From the NCBI RefSeq assembly GCF_937912035.1, contig NZ_CALDPF010000016.1:1-64000 (forward strand): a stretch of 64,000 nucleotides of DNA. Direction: 5' to 3'. This stretch comes from an uncultured Bacteroides sp. GTDB taxonomy: Bacteria; Bacteroidota; Bacteroidia; Bacteroidales; Bacteroidaceae. The position numbers and the translations under genes are program-made. Shown in pieces: positions 26,769 to 35,955 of this stretch; within the stretch, counting starts at the first letter, position 1; each line of letters starts with the position of its first letter. The notes under the pieces were generated by a model. It was not told where the DNA came from. It did not search any database and saw nothing but the letters and a program-made list of their open reading frames with translations.

Positions 26769-28541
26769 ATGAAAAATTATCCGAAAATCGGGATTCGTCC
26801 CACAATCGACGGACGTCAGGGTGGTGTCCGCGAAAGCCTTGAAGAAAAGACTATGAATCTTGCCAAAGCAGTTGCAGAACTTATTTCTTCTAATCTGAAA
26901 AATGGAGACGGAAGTCCTGTTGAATGTGTAATCGCTGATTCTACTATAGGACGTGTAGCTGAAAGTGCAGCTTGCGCAGAAAAATTCGAACGTGAAGGTG
27001 TAGGTGCTACTATCACTGTGACTTCTTGCTGGTGTTATGGAGCTGAAACAATGGATATGAATCCTTATTATCCAAAGGCTGTTTGGGGATTTAACGGAAC
27101 TGAAAGACCGGGAGCCGTTTATCTGGCTGCCGTACTTGCTGGTCATGCACAGAAAGGTTTACCTGCGTTCGGTATCTATGGTCACGATGTACAGGATATT
27201 GAAGACAATACAATCCCTGCTGATGTAGCGGAAAAGATACTTCGTTTTGCACGTGCGGCACAGGCTGTAGCTACAATGCGCGGCAAGTCATATCTTTCTA
27301 TGGGTAGCGTGTCAATGGGTATTGCAGGTTCTATCGTAAATCCGGATTTCTTCCAGGAATACCTTGGAATGCGTAATGAGTCTGTTGACTTGACTGAAAT
27401 TATCCGTCGTATGACTGAAGGCATATATGATAAGGAAGAATTTGCCAAAGCTATGGCATGGACAGAAAAATATTGCAAGAAGAACGAAGGCAATGATTTC
27501 AATGTAGATGCAAAGAAAAAGACTCGTGAAGAAAAGGATGCCGATTGGGAATTTATCGTCAAGATGACTATCATTATGCGAGACCTTATGACAGGTAATC
27601 CTAAACTGAAGGAAATGGGATTCAAGGAAGAAGCCTTAGGACATAATGCAATAGCTGCAGGTTTCCAAGGACAGCGTCAGTGGACTGACTTCTATCCAAA
27701 CGGTGACTATTCAGAAGCGTTGCTTAATACATCATTCGACTGGAATGGTATCCGTGAGGCATTTGTCGTGGCAACAGAAAACGATGCATGCAACGGTGTA
27801 GCTATGCTATTCGGTCACTTGTTGACAAACCGTGCACAGATCTTCTCTGATGTTCGTACATACTGGAGTCCAGAAGCAGTTAAACGTGTGACAGGAAAAG
27901 AACTTACAGGTTTGGCAAAGAACGGTATCATACACCTTATCAATTCCGGTGCAACTACTCTTGACGGAACTGGTCAGCAGACAGATGCTGAAGGAAATCC
28001 TACAATGAAACCGTCTTGGGAAATTACAGATGCTGAAGTGGAAAAATGTCTTGAAGCTACTACTTGGTATCCTGCTAACAGAGATTATTTCCGTGGCGGC
28101 GGTTTCTCTTCAAACTTCCTTTCAAAAGGTGGTATGCCTGTTACTATGAGCCGTCTTAACTTGGTGAAAGGTCTTGGTCCTGTTCTTCAGATTGCCGAAG
28201 GCTGGACAGTGGAAATTGATCCTGAAATACATAAACTTCTTGACGAACGTACTGACCGTACATGGCCTACTACATGGTTCGTACCACGCTTGTGCGACAA
28301 ACCTGCTTTCAAAGATGTATATTCTGTAATGAATAACTGGGGAGCAAATCATGGAGCCATCAGCTATGGTCATATTGGCCAAGATTTGATTACTTTGGCT
28401 TCAATTCTCCGTATCCCTGTATGTATGCACAATGTTGACGATGACAAGATATTCCGTCCTGCAGCATGGAACGCATTTGGCATGGACAAGGAAGGTGCAG
28501 ACTATAGGGCTTGCCAGAATTATGGGCCTATTTATAAATAA
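26769..28541 (+). CDS. fucI: L-fucose isomerase
   Basis: 590 residues, the full family length. It converts L-fucose to L-fuculose, using Mn2+. The catalytic metal ligands of E. coli FucI fall at identical positions: E337 (ATENDACNG), D361 (FSDVRTYWS) and H528 (ANHGAIS). The start PKIGIRPTIDGRQGG is typical. It is preceded by the GntR regulator and followed by a mutarotase and a fucose permease. The next steps, fuculose kinase and fuculose-phosphate aldolase, are not beside it as they are in B. thetaiotaomicron. Confidence 0.97.
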   Translation: MKNYPKIGIRPTIDGRQGGVRESLEEKTMNLAKAVAELISSNLKNGDGSPVECVIADSTIGRVAESAACAEKFEREGVGATITVTSCWCYGAETMDMNPYYPKAVWGFNGTERPGAVYLAAVLAGHAQKGLPAFGIYGHDVQDIEDNTIPADVAEKILRFARAAQAVATMRGKSYLSMGSVSMGIAGSIVNPDFFQEYLGMRNESVDLTEIIRRMTEGIYDKEEFAKAMAWTEKYCKKNEGNDFNVDAKKKTREEKDADWEFIVKMTIIMRDLMTGNPKLKEMGFKEEALGHNAIAAGFQGQRQWTDFYPNGDYSEALLNTSFDWNGIREAFVVATENDACNGVAMLFGHLLTNRAQIFSDVRTYWSPEAVKRVTGKELTGLAKNGIIHLINSGATTLDGTGQQTDAEGNPTMKPSWEITDAEVEKCLEATTWYPANRDYFRGGGFSSNFLSKGGMPVTMSRLNLVKGLGPVLQIAEGWTVEIDPEIHKLLDERTDRTWPTTWFVPRLCDKPAFKDVYSVMNNWGANHGAISYGHIGQDLITLASILRIPVCMHNVDDDKIFRPAAWNAFGMDKEGADYRACQNYGPIYK

Positions 28542-28594
28542 AAACAAATAGATTGTTGGTGATTATAAGATTATAGTTAATTTTGAAGTTCATG

Positions 28595-28625
28595 AACAGA
28601 CAGTAAATTCTTTACTGTCTGTTTG
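28595..28625 (+). terminator. Hairpin after fucI
   Basis: A 13-bp perfect inverted repeat (28595-28607 with 28611-28623) has a 3-base loop but only a short T tail. It is probably an attenuating or 3'-end-stabilising hairpin, allowing some read-through to the mutarotase and permease. Confidence 0.6.
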
Positions 28626-28743
28626 TAACTGACAATTGTAATTGACAAAAGTTGAAACAAGATAATTGTAAGTTAATGTAATTAGCAGTATTATTATTCT
28701 GAATTTATATAGACGAAAATGTGAATTTAAAAAAATGTAATAT

Positions 28744-29124
28744 ATGGTAAATAATGGATATGAAGCCAGAAAACATGATTGTAATGTTAAGAGATACTGC
28801 AGAACAATGGATTTAAGAGATAATCCAGACCTGATTGCTGAGTATAGGTTGCGTCACAGCAAGGAAAAAATATGGCCTGAAATACTTGAGGGTATACGCA
28901 GTGTAGGAATATTAGAAATGGAAATATACATACTAGGAACAAGACTTTTCATGATTGTGGAAACTCCTTTGGATTTTGATTGGGACTCTGCGATGGATAA
29001 ACTTGCAGTATTGCCGAGACAGCAGGAATGGGAAGATTATATGTCTATATTCCAGTGTTCTGAACCGGGAAGTACATCTTCAGAAAAATGGCAGCCAATG
29101 GAAAGAATGTTTTATCTTTATTAA
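28744..29124 (+). CDS. L-rhamnose/L-fucose mutarotase (RhaM family)
   Basis: 126 residues. It has the RhaM-family pattern YCRTMDLRDNPDLIAEYRLRH, then IWPEI, GILEMEIYILGTRLFMIVE and the C-terminal WQPMERMFYL. These proteins interconvert sugar anomers. Its place between fucI and fucP suggests action on L-fucose, supplying the anomer used by FucI. The rhamnose-type family does not itself fix the substrate. Confidence 0.82.
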   Translation: MVNNGYEARKHDCNVKRYCRTMDLRDNPDLIAEYRLRHSKEKIWPEILEGIRSVGILEMEIYILGTRLFMIVETPLDFDWDSAMDKLAVLPRQQEWEDYMSIFQCSEPGSTSSEKWQPMERMFYLY

Positions 29125-29172
29125 CCCTATTCCTTTCGTCTTAAATCATTAACCTAAACTTTAAAATTATTC

Positions 29173-30471
29173 ATGAAACAATCTATTATTAGTAAAGACG
29201 GAGTCAGTTATATATTCCCTTTCATATTGATAACAATGTGTTTTGCTTTATGGGGATTTGCTAACGATATAACTAATCCTATGGTAAAGGCTTTCTCAAA
29301 AATATTCAGAATGAGCGTTACTGACGGAGCCTTGGTGCAAGTAGCTTTTTATGGTGGATATTTTGCCATGGCTTTTCCTGCAGCTATGTTTATAAGAAAA
29401 TATACATATAAGGCAGGAGTTTTGATGGGATTGGGATTATATGCTGTAGGTGCATTGGCATTTTTCCCTGCAAAACTTACTGGTGATTATCATCCTTTCT
29501 TATTGGCATATTTTGTTATGACATGTGGATTATCTTTTTTGGAAACTAGTTGTAATCCGTATATATTGTCAATGGGAACGGAAGAAACTGCTACACGTCG
29601 TCTTAACCTTGCTCAAGCGTTCAATCCGATAGGCTCTCTTATGGGTATGTATGTGGCAATGAATTTCATTCAAAATAAATTGAATCCAATGGATACAGCT
29701 GAAAGGGCACAGTTAAGTCAGGCAGAGTTTGAAGCTGTAAGAGATTCCGATTTGTCAGTTCTTATAGCGCCATATTTAGTAATAGGTTTAGTAATAATGG
29801 CAATGCTTTTAGTAATCAGATTGTCAAAAATGCCAAGAAATGCAGATCAATCACATTCTATAGATTTTGTTCCCACATTGAAACGAATATTTTCGAGAAG
29901 AAGATACAAATATGGTGTTATAGCGCAGTTTTTCTATGTAGGAGCACAGATAATGTGTTGGACATTTATTATACAATATGGAACACGACTGTTTATGGCG
30001 CAGGGTATGGAAGAACAAGCAGCAGAGGTCTTGTCGCAGAAATATAACATAGTAGCAATGGTGATATTCTGTATAAGTCGTTTTGTCTGTACTTTTATGC
30101 TTCGTTTTGTAAAACCAGGAATGTTGCTTATGGTACTTTCATTTGCAGCAATTATTCTTACTTCAGGTGTTATTCTGTTGGAAAATATTTGGGGAATGTA
30201 TTGTTTAGTCGGTGTTTCGGCTTGTATGTCATTGATGTTCCCAACCATTTATGGTATAGCGTTGAAAGGAATGGGTGATGATGCTAAATTTGGAGCTGCC
30301 GGTCTTATAATGGCAATTTTGGGCGGTTCGGTATTGCCTCCTTTGCAAGCATCAATTATAGATTGTAAAACGTTGTTTGAAATGCCTGCCGTAAATGTAT
30401 CATTTATACTTCCACTGATTTGCTTTGTGGTAATTGTAGTTTATGGATATAAGATGAGAAAAGAGAGTTAG
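29173..30471 (+). CDS. fucP: L-fucose:H+ symporter (MFS)
   Basis: 432 residues with 12 predicted membrane segments. The opening FPFILITMCFALWGFANDITNPMV matches FucP transporters, as do SFLETSCNPYILSMG and LNLAQAFNPIGSLMG. It imports fucose across the inner membrane. It lies 48 bases after the mutarotase gene and is closed by a terminator. Confidence 0.93.
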   Translation: MKQSIISKDGVSYIFPFILITMCFALWGFANDITNPMVKAFSKIFRMSVTDGALVQVAFYGGYFAMAFPAAMFIRKYTYKAGVLMGLGLYAVGALAFFPAKLTGDYHPFLLAYFVMTCGLSFLETSCNPYILSMGTEETATRRLNLAQAFNPIGSLMGMYVAMNFIQNKLNPMDTAERAQLSQAEFEAVRDSDLSVLIAPYLVIGLVIMAMLLVIRLSKMPRNADQSHSIDFVPTLKRIFSRRRYKYGVIAQFFYVGAQIMCWTFIIQYGTRLFMAQGMEEQAAEVLSQKYNIVAMVIFCISRFVCTFMLRFVKPGMLLMVLSFAAIILTSGVILLENIWGMYCLVGVSACMSLMFPTIYGIALKGMGDDAKFGAAGLIMAILGGSVLPPLQASIIDCKTLFEMPAVNVSFILPLICFVVIVVYGYKMRKES

Positions 30472-30515
30472 TCTTTTTATATTCTAATCAAATTATTTCA
30501 ATGATCTATCTAAAA

Positions 30516-30555
30516 AACATCTTGTCATTCGAACATAAATGACAAGGTGTTTTGT
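30516..30555 (+). terminator. Terminator after fucP
   Basis: AACATCTTGTCATT (30516-30529) pairs with 30538-30551 (one G-U), followed by TTG. The rest of the 355-bp gap 30472-30826 is AT-rich and holds the promoter and repeats listed next. Confidence 0.8.
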
Positions 30556-30695
30556 TCAAATATTTAGCATTAACAATTTCTGAAGTGTTGAAATATAAAA
30601 AACATCTGTAATGAACTAAAATATATCATTTGTATATTACTATAAAATCTTAATATCTAGTACTTTAATATGTATTATTAAATAGAGTTAATTCC

Positions 30696-30725
30696 TTTGC
30701 TTTTATCTTGTTATTGATATATTTG
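30696..30725 (+). promoter_or_regulatory. Promoter of the HzsA-like gene 1 operon
   Basis: TTTG (30696-30699), an 18-bp spacer and TATATTTG (30718-30725), an exact -7 match. Transcription should begin near 30732. Confidence 0.6.
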
Positions 30726-30748
30726 TAAATCTAAAATCATTGATTTTA

Positions 30749-30779
30749 TATATGAAAATAGTGAATTCATATATGAAAA
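30749..30779 (+). promoter_or_regulatory. Two ATATGAAAA repeats 21 bp apart, putative IclR operator
   Basis: TATATGAAAA occurs at 30749-30758 and 30770-30779, exactly 21 bp (two helix turns) apart. The second is inside a perfect palindrome, TTCATATATGAA (30766-30777). They lie just downstream of the predicted transcription start. An equivalent pair at the same spacing and the same distance from its -7 box precedes the IclR gene (35128). Confidence 0.55.
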
Positions 30780-30826
30780 AATGGAATTAGGGTTGTGTCT
30801 ATGGTGGTTTTATAATTATAGTAACT

Positions 30827-33800
30827 ATGAGAAAATTTTATTCTATGGGGATTGCTGTGCTATTTTCACTTAATATCTCTGCTAATGATTATTGTTTTGA
30901 TCTTGAAAAACGTATAGGTTTTTATACTGTTGAGAGCTATTCTAAAGCTGTAAATGATTTGGAAAGGAATTTTAATGGGATATATAATCCAGACTCAAAA
31001 TGGAAAGATGCTATTAATGACTTGGAAAGTAATAGAAATAAGTATATTCTCGGTTTGCGTGCCAAGGACAAAAAAACTGTGAAAAAGGTAGAACAGATAT
31101 TGGATATACTCGATGGCGTTTTGCTGGATAATCCTCTTATTAGAGATAAGCGTATAGTAGCTATAAAAAGATATTTTGATAACAATTCAAGAAATGTAAT
31201 GAGTGCATCGTTAGGTATTGCACCTTCAAATTTCCAAAACAATTCAGAGATAAGAAATCCTAAGACAGGGTGGAATAATGAATTTGTTTCTATTGTATGC
31301 AGTTCTGATGGTATTAAACAAGAAGTTATGTATTCTCCTGTTAAGGGTATGATAATCTCAGATCCTGAACCTTCGTTTGATGGTTCTAGACTTATGTATT
31401 CTTCTATAGGTACTAATGATCGGTGGCATTTATTTGAATATGATTTGAAATCCGGGAATGTGACTCAACTTACTCCTGAAGAATATAAAGATTTTGATAG
31501 CTTTGACGGGTGTTATACACCGGAAGGTAATTATATATTTTGTTCTACAGGTACATTCTTAGGATTGCCCTGTACTGATGGCGGCAATAAAATGTGTGGT
31601 TTATTTACATATAACCCTACAACAGGTAAAACACGTCAGTTGACATTTGATCAGGATAGTAACTGGGGGCCGGTGATTCTTGATAATGGAACTGTACTTT
31701 ATCAAAGGTGGGAATATGCGGATTTGCCGCATTCTAATTCAAGAATTATTTTTACGATGAATCCTGATGGAACGACTCAAAACTCATACTATGGCTCAAA
31801 CTCTTATTTCCCTACTTCGTTTTTTAATGCACGTCCTATTCCAGGTTCGCCGACTTGTATTGTTGGAGTTGCTTCAGGACATCATGGTTGGTCCAGAAGC
31901 GGTCGACTTATGATTATAGATACCAGAAAAGGACGTCAGGAAGCTGATGGGGTAGTTGCGGAGATTCCTTTTTCCGGTAAAAAAGTTGAACCGTTGATAA
32001 GAGATAGGTTTTCAACCGGAATATGGCCACAGTTCTTACAACCTTATCCTCTGAATGAAAACTATTTTATCGTTTCAATGAAGGATTCAGAGAAAAGTTT
32101 GTGGGGGATATATCTTGTAGACAGATTTGATAACAGAACATTGATTGCTGAATCTGAGAATGCTGCTTTTTTGGATCCTGTGATAATGGAAGCAAGAAAA
32201 ACACCTGCCGTTATTCCCAATAGGGTTGATATAAGCAAGAATTATGCAACAGTTTTCTTACAAGACGTTTATCATGGAGGAGGTCTTGAGGGTATTCCTC
32301 GTGGTACTGTGAAAAAACTTCGTATAGGTTCTTATGATTTTAGTCCACTGAAACAGGGAGGACTTTTGGGAACGATAGGAATGGACGGTCCTTGGGACAT
32401 CAAGCGCATACTTGGAGAAGTGGATGTCGAAGAAGATGGTTCTGCTATTTTTAATATTCCGGCAAATACACCGGTGTTTGTACAGCCGCTTGATGAGGAA
32501 GGTAAGGCCTTGCAAGTTATGAGAAGTTGGTTTACAGGTATGCCTGGAGAAATGGTTTCATGTATTGGATGTCATGAAGATAAGAACTCATTGCCAATAC
32601 CCAAAGTTACAATAGCTTCAAGAAAAAAACCACAAGAGATAAAAGAATGGTATGGTAGAGAACGTGGATTTAGTTACAGACACGAAGTTCAACCTATACT
32701 TGATAAATATTGTGTATCCTGTCATAATAGTGAAGATAATGCAGATAAACCATATTTGAAGGGTGATAAATGGATTAGCGATTGGGTCTCAGGTATCAGT
32801 GGTAGGGCAGGAACTAAGATTGGTGGACATTTTACAGTTTCTTATGTAAACTTGCATCGTCATGTACGACGTCCTGGTATTGAAAGTGATATTCACATGT
32901 TAGTACCTATGGATGTGCATGCAGACCAGACTGAATTGATGCAAATGTTGATTAAAGGGCATCATAATGTAAAGTTGGATGATGAATCTTATAGGAAATT
33001 ATCTTGTTGGATTGATTTCAATGCACCTTTTCATGGAAGGCGTACGGATATACCTAACTCTAAAGTAACAAAACTTAGTTACGAGATGCGTGCATTATAT
33101 AGTGATATGTTTGGTACTCCAAAGAGAGATACAGAGTGGCTTCCTGAGATTGATGAAAACACAACACCGGTTATTCCGGAAAAAGAAGAAATAACTATTG
33201 GAGAAACAGAACTTGAAAATTGGCCTCTTTATAATCCGGAGAAAGGTGAATATGATTCTTGGAAAAAGCCGCAGAATATCCAGACAAATCTTGTTAATAT
33301 AAATAAAACTATTGATTTGGGCAATGGAATACGTTTGGAACTTGTGAAAATCCCATCTGGAAAATTTATTATGGGAAGTGACAGAAACGTCGATGAATCG
33401 CCTCAATGTGTGGTTACAATTGACAAACCGTTTTGGATGGGACGTTTTGAGATAACGAATGAACAATATAGAGCGTTTAATCCTAAACATGACAGCAGAG
33501 ATGAACATAGGCATGGATATCAATTTGGACGTAGAGGATACTCTATGAATGGTGATAAACAACCAGTAGTAAGAGTCTCTTGGCAAGAAGCTATGAATTT
33601 CTGTAAATGGCTATCCGATAAAACTGGCATGAAATTTTCTTTACCGACTGAAGCGCAATGGGAGTGGGCATGTCGTGCTGGTAGTGCTACGCCATATTGG
33701 TATGGAAAAGAAAACGAAGATTTTACACGTTTTGCGAATTTGGGAGATGTAAAACTGAAAGAATTTGCTGCTTGTACTGCATATAAAAATTATGAAAGTG

Positions 33801-34147
33801 TAAAGATTATATCCACACCTAACAGGTATGATGATTGGATTCCTCGTGACACAGTATTTAATGATGGAGGTTTTATATCGGAGAATGTAGGAGGTTATAT
33901 TCCCAATTCATGGGATTTGTTTGATATGCATGGAAATGTGTGGGAATGGACTTTATCATCATATAAACCATATCCATACTCTGATAATGATGGAAGAAAT
34001 GATATAAATATGGGTGATATGAAGAAAGTTGCTAGAGGCGGTTCTTGGTATGATCGTCCAAAACGTGCAACGTCTACTTACAGATTACCTTATAGAGATT
34101 ATCAGAAAGTGTATAATGTTGGATTTAGAGTAATAATGGAGGAGTAA
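30827..34147 (+). CDS. HzsA-like di-haem protein with FGE/SUMF1-like C-terminal domain (copy 1)
   Basis: 1106 residues with a Sec signal peptide (about 1-19), so periplasmic or surface-exposed. Residues about 150-560 form a TolB/WD-like propeller (MNPDGTT, YTPEGNYIFCSTG, FDQDSNWGP). The GIPRGTVKKLRIGSYDF segment resembles the hydrazine synthase alpha-subunit middle domain. Two c-type haem sites follow, C579IGCH583 and C629VSCH633. Residues about 832-1106 are an FGE-sulfatase/SUMF1 fold (IPSGKFIMGS, TEAQWEWACRAG, MHGNVWEW, GFRVI). The usual catalytic cysteine pair is absent: VARGGSWYDRPKRATSTYRL has none. So it should not make formylglycine. It is a paralogue of the gene at 39573. It is probably a redox enzyme or electron carrier; the substrate is unknown. 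Confidence 0.8.
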   Translation: MRKFYSMGIAVLFSLNISANDYCFDLEKRIGFYTVESYSKAVNDLERNFNGIYNPDSKWKDAINDLESNRNKYILGLRAKDKKTVKKVEQILDILDGVLLDNPLIRDKRIVAIKRYFDNNSRNVMSASLGIAPSNFQNNSEIRNPKTGWNNEFVSIVCSSDGIKQEVMYSPVKGMIISDPEPSFDGSRLMYSSIGTNDRWHLFEYDLKSGNVTQLTPEEYKDFDSFDGCYTPEGNYIFCSTGTFLGLPCTDGGNKMCGLFTYNPTTGKTRQLTFDQDSNWGPVILDNGTVLYQRWEYADLPHSNSRIIFTMNPDGTTQNSYYGSNSYFPTSFFNARPIPGSPTCIVGVASGHHGWSRSGRLMIIDTRKGRQEADGVVAEIPFSGKKVEPLIRDRFSTGIWPQFLQPYPLNENYFIVSMKDSEKSLWGIYLVDRFDNRTLIAESENAAFLDPVIMEARKTPAVIPNRVDISKNYATVFLQDVYHGGGLEGIPRGTVKKLRIGSYDFSPLKQGGLLGTIGMDGPWDIKRILGEVDVEEDGSAIFNIPANTPVFVQPLDEEGKALQVMRSWFTGMPGEMVSCIGCHEDKNSLPIPKVTIASRKKPQEIKEWYGRERGFSYRHEVQPILDKYCVSCHNSEDNADKPYLKGDKWISDWVSGISGRAGTKIGGHFTVSYVNLHRHVRRPGIESDIHMLVPMDVHADQTELMQMLIKGHHNVKLDDESYRKLSCWIDFNAPFHGRRTDIPNSKVTKLSYEMRALYSDMFGTPKRDTEWLPEIDENTTPVIPEKEEITIGETELENWPLYNPEKGEYDSWKKPQNIQTNLVNINKTIDLGNGIRLELVKIPSGKFIMGSDRNVDESPQCVVTIDKPFWMGRFEITNEQYRAFNPKHDSRDEHRHGYQFGRRGYSMNGDKQPVVRVSWQEAMNFCKWLSDKTGMKFSLPTEAQWEWACRAGSATPYWYGKENEDFTRFANLGDVKLKEFAACTAYKNYESVKIISTPNRYDDWIPRDTVFNDGGFISENVGGYIPNSWDLFDMHGNVWEWTLSSYKPYPYSDNDGRNDINMGDMKKVARGGSWYDRPKRATSTYRLPYRDYQKVYNVGFRVIMEE

Positions 34148-34148
34148 T

Positions 34149-35030
34149 ATGAAACGTATAAATCTTGTTTTTGTCCTTTTGTCTTTTTATTTGATATTGT
34201 TCGGTCAGAACAATGAGAAATTGCTAATTGGTGGTTGTGGATGGAATAAAATTGCGATAATAGATAAAACCACTAAAACAATAGAGTGGGAACATGTTTT
34301 TTTTAATCGTGAGGATTGCAATGATCTTCAACTTACTTCTGACGGGAATATCTTATATGCATATAATCGTGGCGCACGTTTGGTTAATATGAACCATGAA
34401 GTGATATGGGATTTTAAAGTTAATAAAGGAGAGGAACTTTTCACTGCCCGTCAACTTAAGAATGGAAGATATTTGCTCGCTATGTGTGGACATCCAGCTC
34501 GTATTGTAGAGATAAACAAAAAAGGTAAAGTGGTTAAAAGTAAAGTCTTTGATACCGGTATAAAAAGCGTCCATGGACAGTTTAGACAGTTAACTGTTAA
34601 AAAAGATGGTGGATATATAATACCATTAATGGGTAAAGGTGAAGTTATTGAGACAAATAAAAAAATGGAAATAATACGGAGGGTAAAATGTGGAGGTAAT
34701 CCTTTTTCTGTATTTGTTACAAAAGAAGGAAAATGGATGGTATCTTGCGGTGATGGTCATAAGCTAGTTTATATAAATCCTAATGATGGACAAATAACTG
34801 ATACTATTGATTCTTCATCATTTGAAAATCTATCGATGAATTTTGTTGCAGAAGCATTGGTTTATGAAAATGAAAATACTCTATTCTGTAACTGGAATGG
34901 TCATACGAAGGATAAGTCCCAGCCGCTTTTGGTTGAATTCGATTCAGATAAAAAAATAGTATGGACATTATATCCTTCTGAAGATATTGTGAATATATCA
35001 GCAGTATTTAGTTTTTTTTCTCCAATTTGA
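34149..35030 (+). CDS. Exported beta-propeller protein
   Basis: 293 residues with a signal peptide (about 1-19). It has repeated propeller blades (NDLQLTSDGNILYAYNRGA, GRYLLAMCGHPARIVEINKKG, GGYIIPLMGKGEVIETNKK) of the PQQ/WD-like kind, with no CxxCH. It starts two bases after the HzsA-like gene, so the two are co-translated or nearly so. It may be a partner or substrate-binding subunit. The C terminus (AVFSFFSPI) falls in a run of eight T, so a frameshift or sequencing slip at the end is possible. No specific function can be given. Confidence 0.7.
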   Translation: MKRINLVFVLLSFYLILFGQNNEKLLIGGCGWNKIAIIDKTTKTIEWEHVFFNREDCNDLQLTSDGNILYAYNRGARLVNMNHEVIWDFKVNKGEELFTARQLKNGRYLLAMCGHPARIVEINKKGKVVKSKVFDTGIKSVHGQFRQLTVKKDGGYIIPLMGKGEVIETNKKMEIIRRVKCGGNPFSVFVTKEGKWMVSCGDGHKLVYINPNDGQITDTIDSSSFENLSMNFVAEALVYENENTLFCNWNGHTKDKSQPLLVEFDSDKKIVWTLYPSEDIVNISAVFSFFSPI

Positions 35031-35075
35031 AATTCAAATAAATTATTATATCTCAATAATAAAAATGGTTAATGA

Positions 35076-35106
35076 TTTGCTTTTCTCATATAATCTATGT
35101 ACTTTG
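35076..35106 (+). promoter_or_regulatory. Promoter of the IclR-led operon
   Basis: TTTG (35076-35079), a 19-bp spacer and GTACTTTG (35099-35106), a one-base departure from TAnnTTTG. Confidence 0.5.
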
Positions 35107-35127
35107 TCAAAAACATGAAATGATATT

Positions 35128-35162
35128 TCAAATATGGAAAACGCTGAGTCAAATATGAAAAA
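35128..35162 (+). promoter_or_regulatory. Two TCAAATATGRAAAA repeats 21 bp apart, putative IclR operator (own gene)
   Basis: TCAAATATGGAAAA (35128) and TCAAATATGAAAAA (35149) are 21 bp apart and start about 22 bp after the -7 box, as at 30749. The repeats include both candidate ATG starts of the regulator gene (35134 and 35155), so binding could block transcription and translation. Confidence 0.55.
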
Positions 35163-35940
35163 CCCAAATGTCAATTATAAGGTTCCTAATCTCGAAAAAG
35201 GTCTTGCTGTGTTAGATTATCTCTCTTTTGATGTAAAGGGCAAAACACTGCAGGAGATAAAAGATGATCTTGATATTTCGCAGACCACTGCATATCGAAT
35301 TCTTAATGCGATGACACGTCTGGACTATCTGATTTACAGTGAAGATACAAAACGCTACAGACTGTCGCGCAAATTGCTGACTTTGGGGTTTAGAGCCCTG
35401 AATGAGCATCAGCTGCTCGAGACCGTGTTGCCCCATTTAAGGGAACTAAGGGACAAGGTTAAAGAAACTGTATGTTTCGGGGTGCTGGGTGAAAGGAAAG
35501 GGATATTCATAGAGCAGGCCCAAGGTAGTTATGCCTTCAGCTTCAAATTGTCGCCGGGAAAGCCTTTCGAACTGCACTGTTCGGCTCCGGGTAAGGCTAT
35601 TATGGCATTTCTGCCTGTGAGTGTTCGTGACAGGTATCTTTCATATATGGAGTTTAAAAGATTTAATGAACGTACTATAGTTTGCAAGGAGGATTATTTG
35701 AAGGAACTGGATATTGTTTTCAACCAGGGTTTTGCCATGGATAATGAAGAAGAACTTTCTGGAGTGGTCTGTATAGGTGTCCCGATATTTGGTTATAATG
35801 GTTATCCTTGTGGGTCTATTTGGATTTCGGGACCTAAAGGACGTCTTACAGATGAAATTATCAGTGATGATGCTGTTATAATGAAAGAAGCGTCGAAACG
35901 AATTTCAGCGGAACTTGGATATATAAAAGTAAGACATTAA
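35134..35940 (+). CDS. IclR-family transcriptional regulator
   Basis: 268 residues from ATG 35134; ATG 35155 would give 261. The N-terminal winged helix has LEKGLAVLDYLSF, then LQEIKDDLDISQTTAYRILNAM and the wing around YSEDTKRYRLS. The C-terminal effector domain has the IclR signature: HCSAPGKAIMAFLP, ..AMDNEEELSGVVCIGVPIFGYNGYPCGSIWISGP. IclR proteins often sense small acids (glyoxylate, pyruvate, hydroxybenzoates, quinate/shikimate products) and control neighbouring catabolic operons. It leads the long operon that continues to RhaD, and its probable operator is repeated in front of the HzsA-like gene 1 operon. Confidence 0.93.
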   Translation: MENAESNMKNPNVNYKVPNLEKGLAVLDYLSFDVKGKTLQEIKDDLDISQTTAYRILNAMTRLDYLIYSEDTKRYRLSRKLLTLGFRALNEHQLLETVLPHLRELRDKVKETVCFGVLGERKGIFIEQAQGSYAFSFKLSPGKPFELHCSAPGKAIMAFLPVSVRDRYLSYMEFKRFNERTIVCKEDYLKELDIVFNQGFAMDNEEELSGVVCIGVPIFGYNGYPCGSIWISGPKGRLTDEIISDDAVIMKEASKRISAELGYIKVRH

Positions 35941-35955
35941 ATTTTATATTATATC

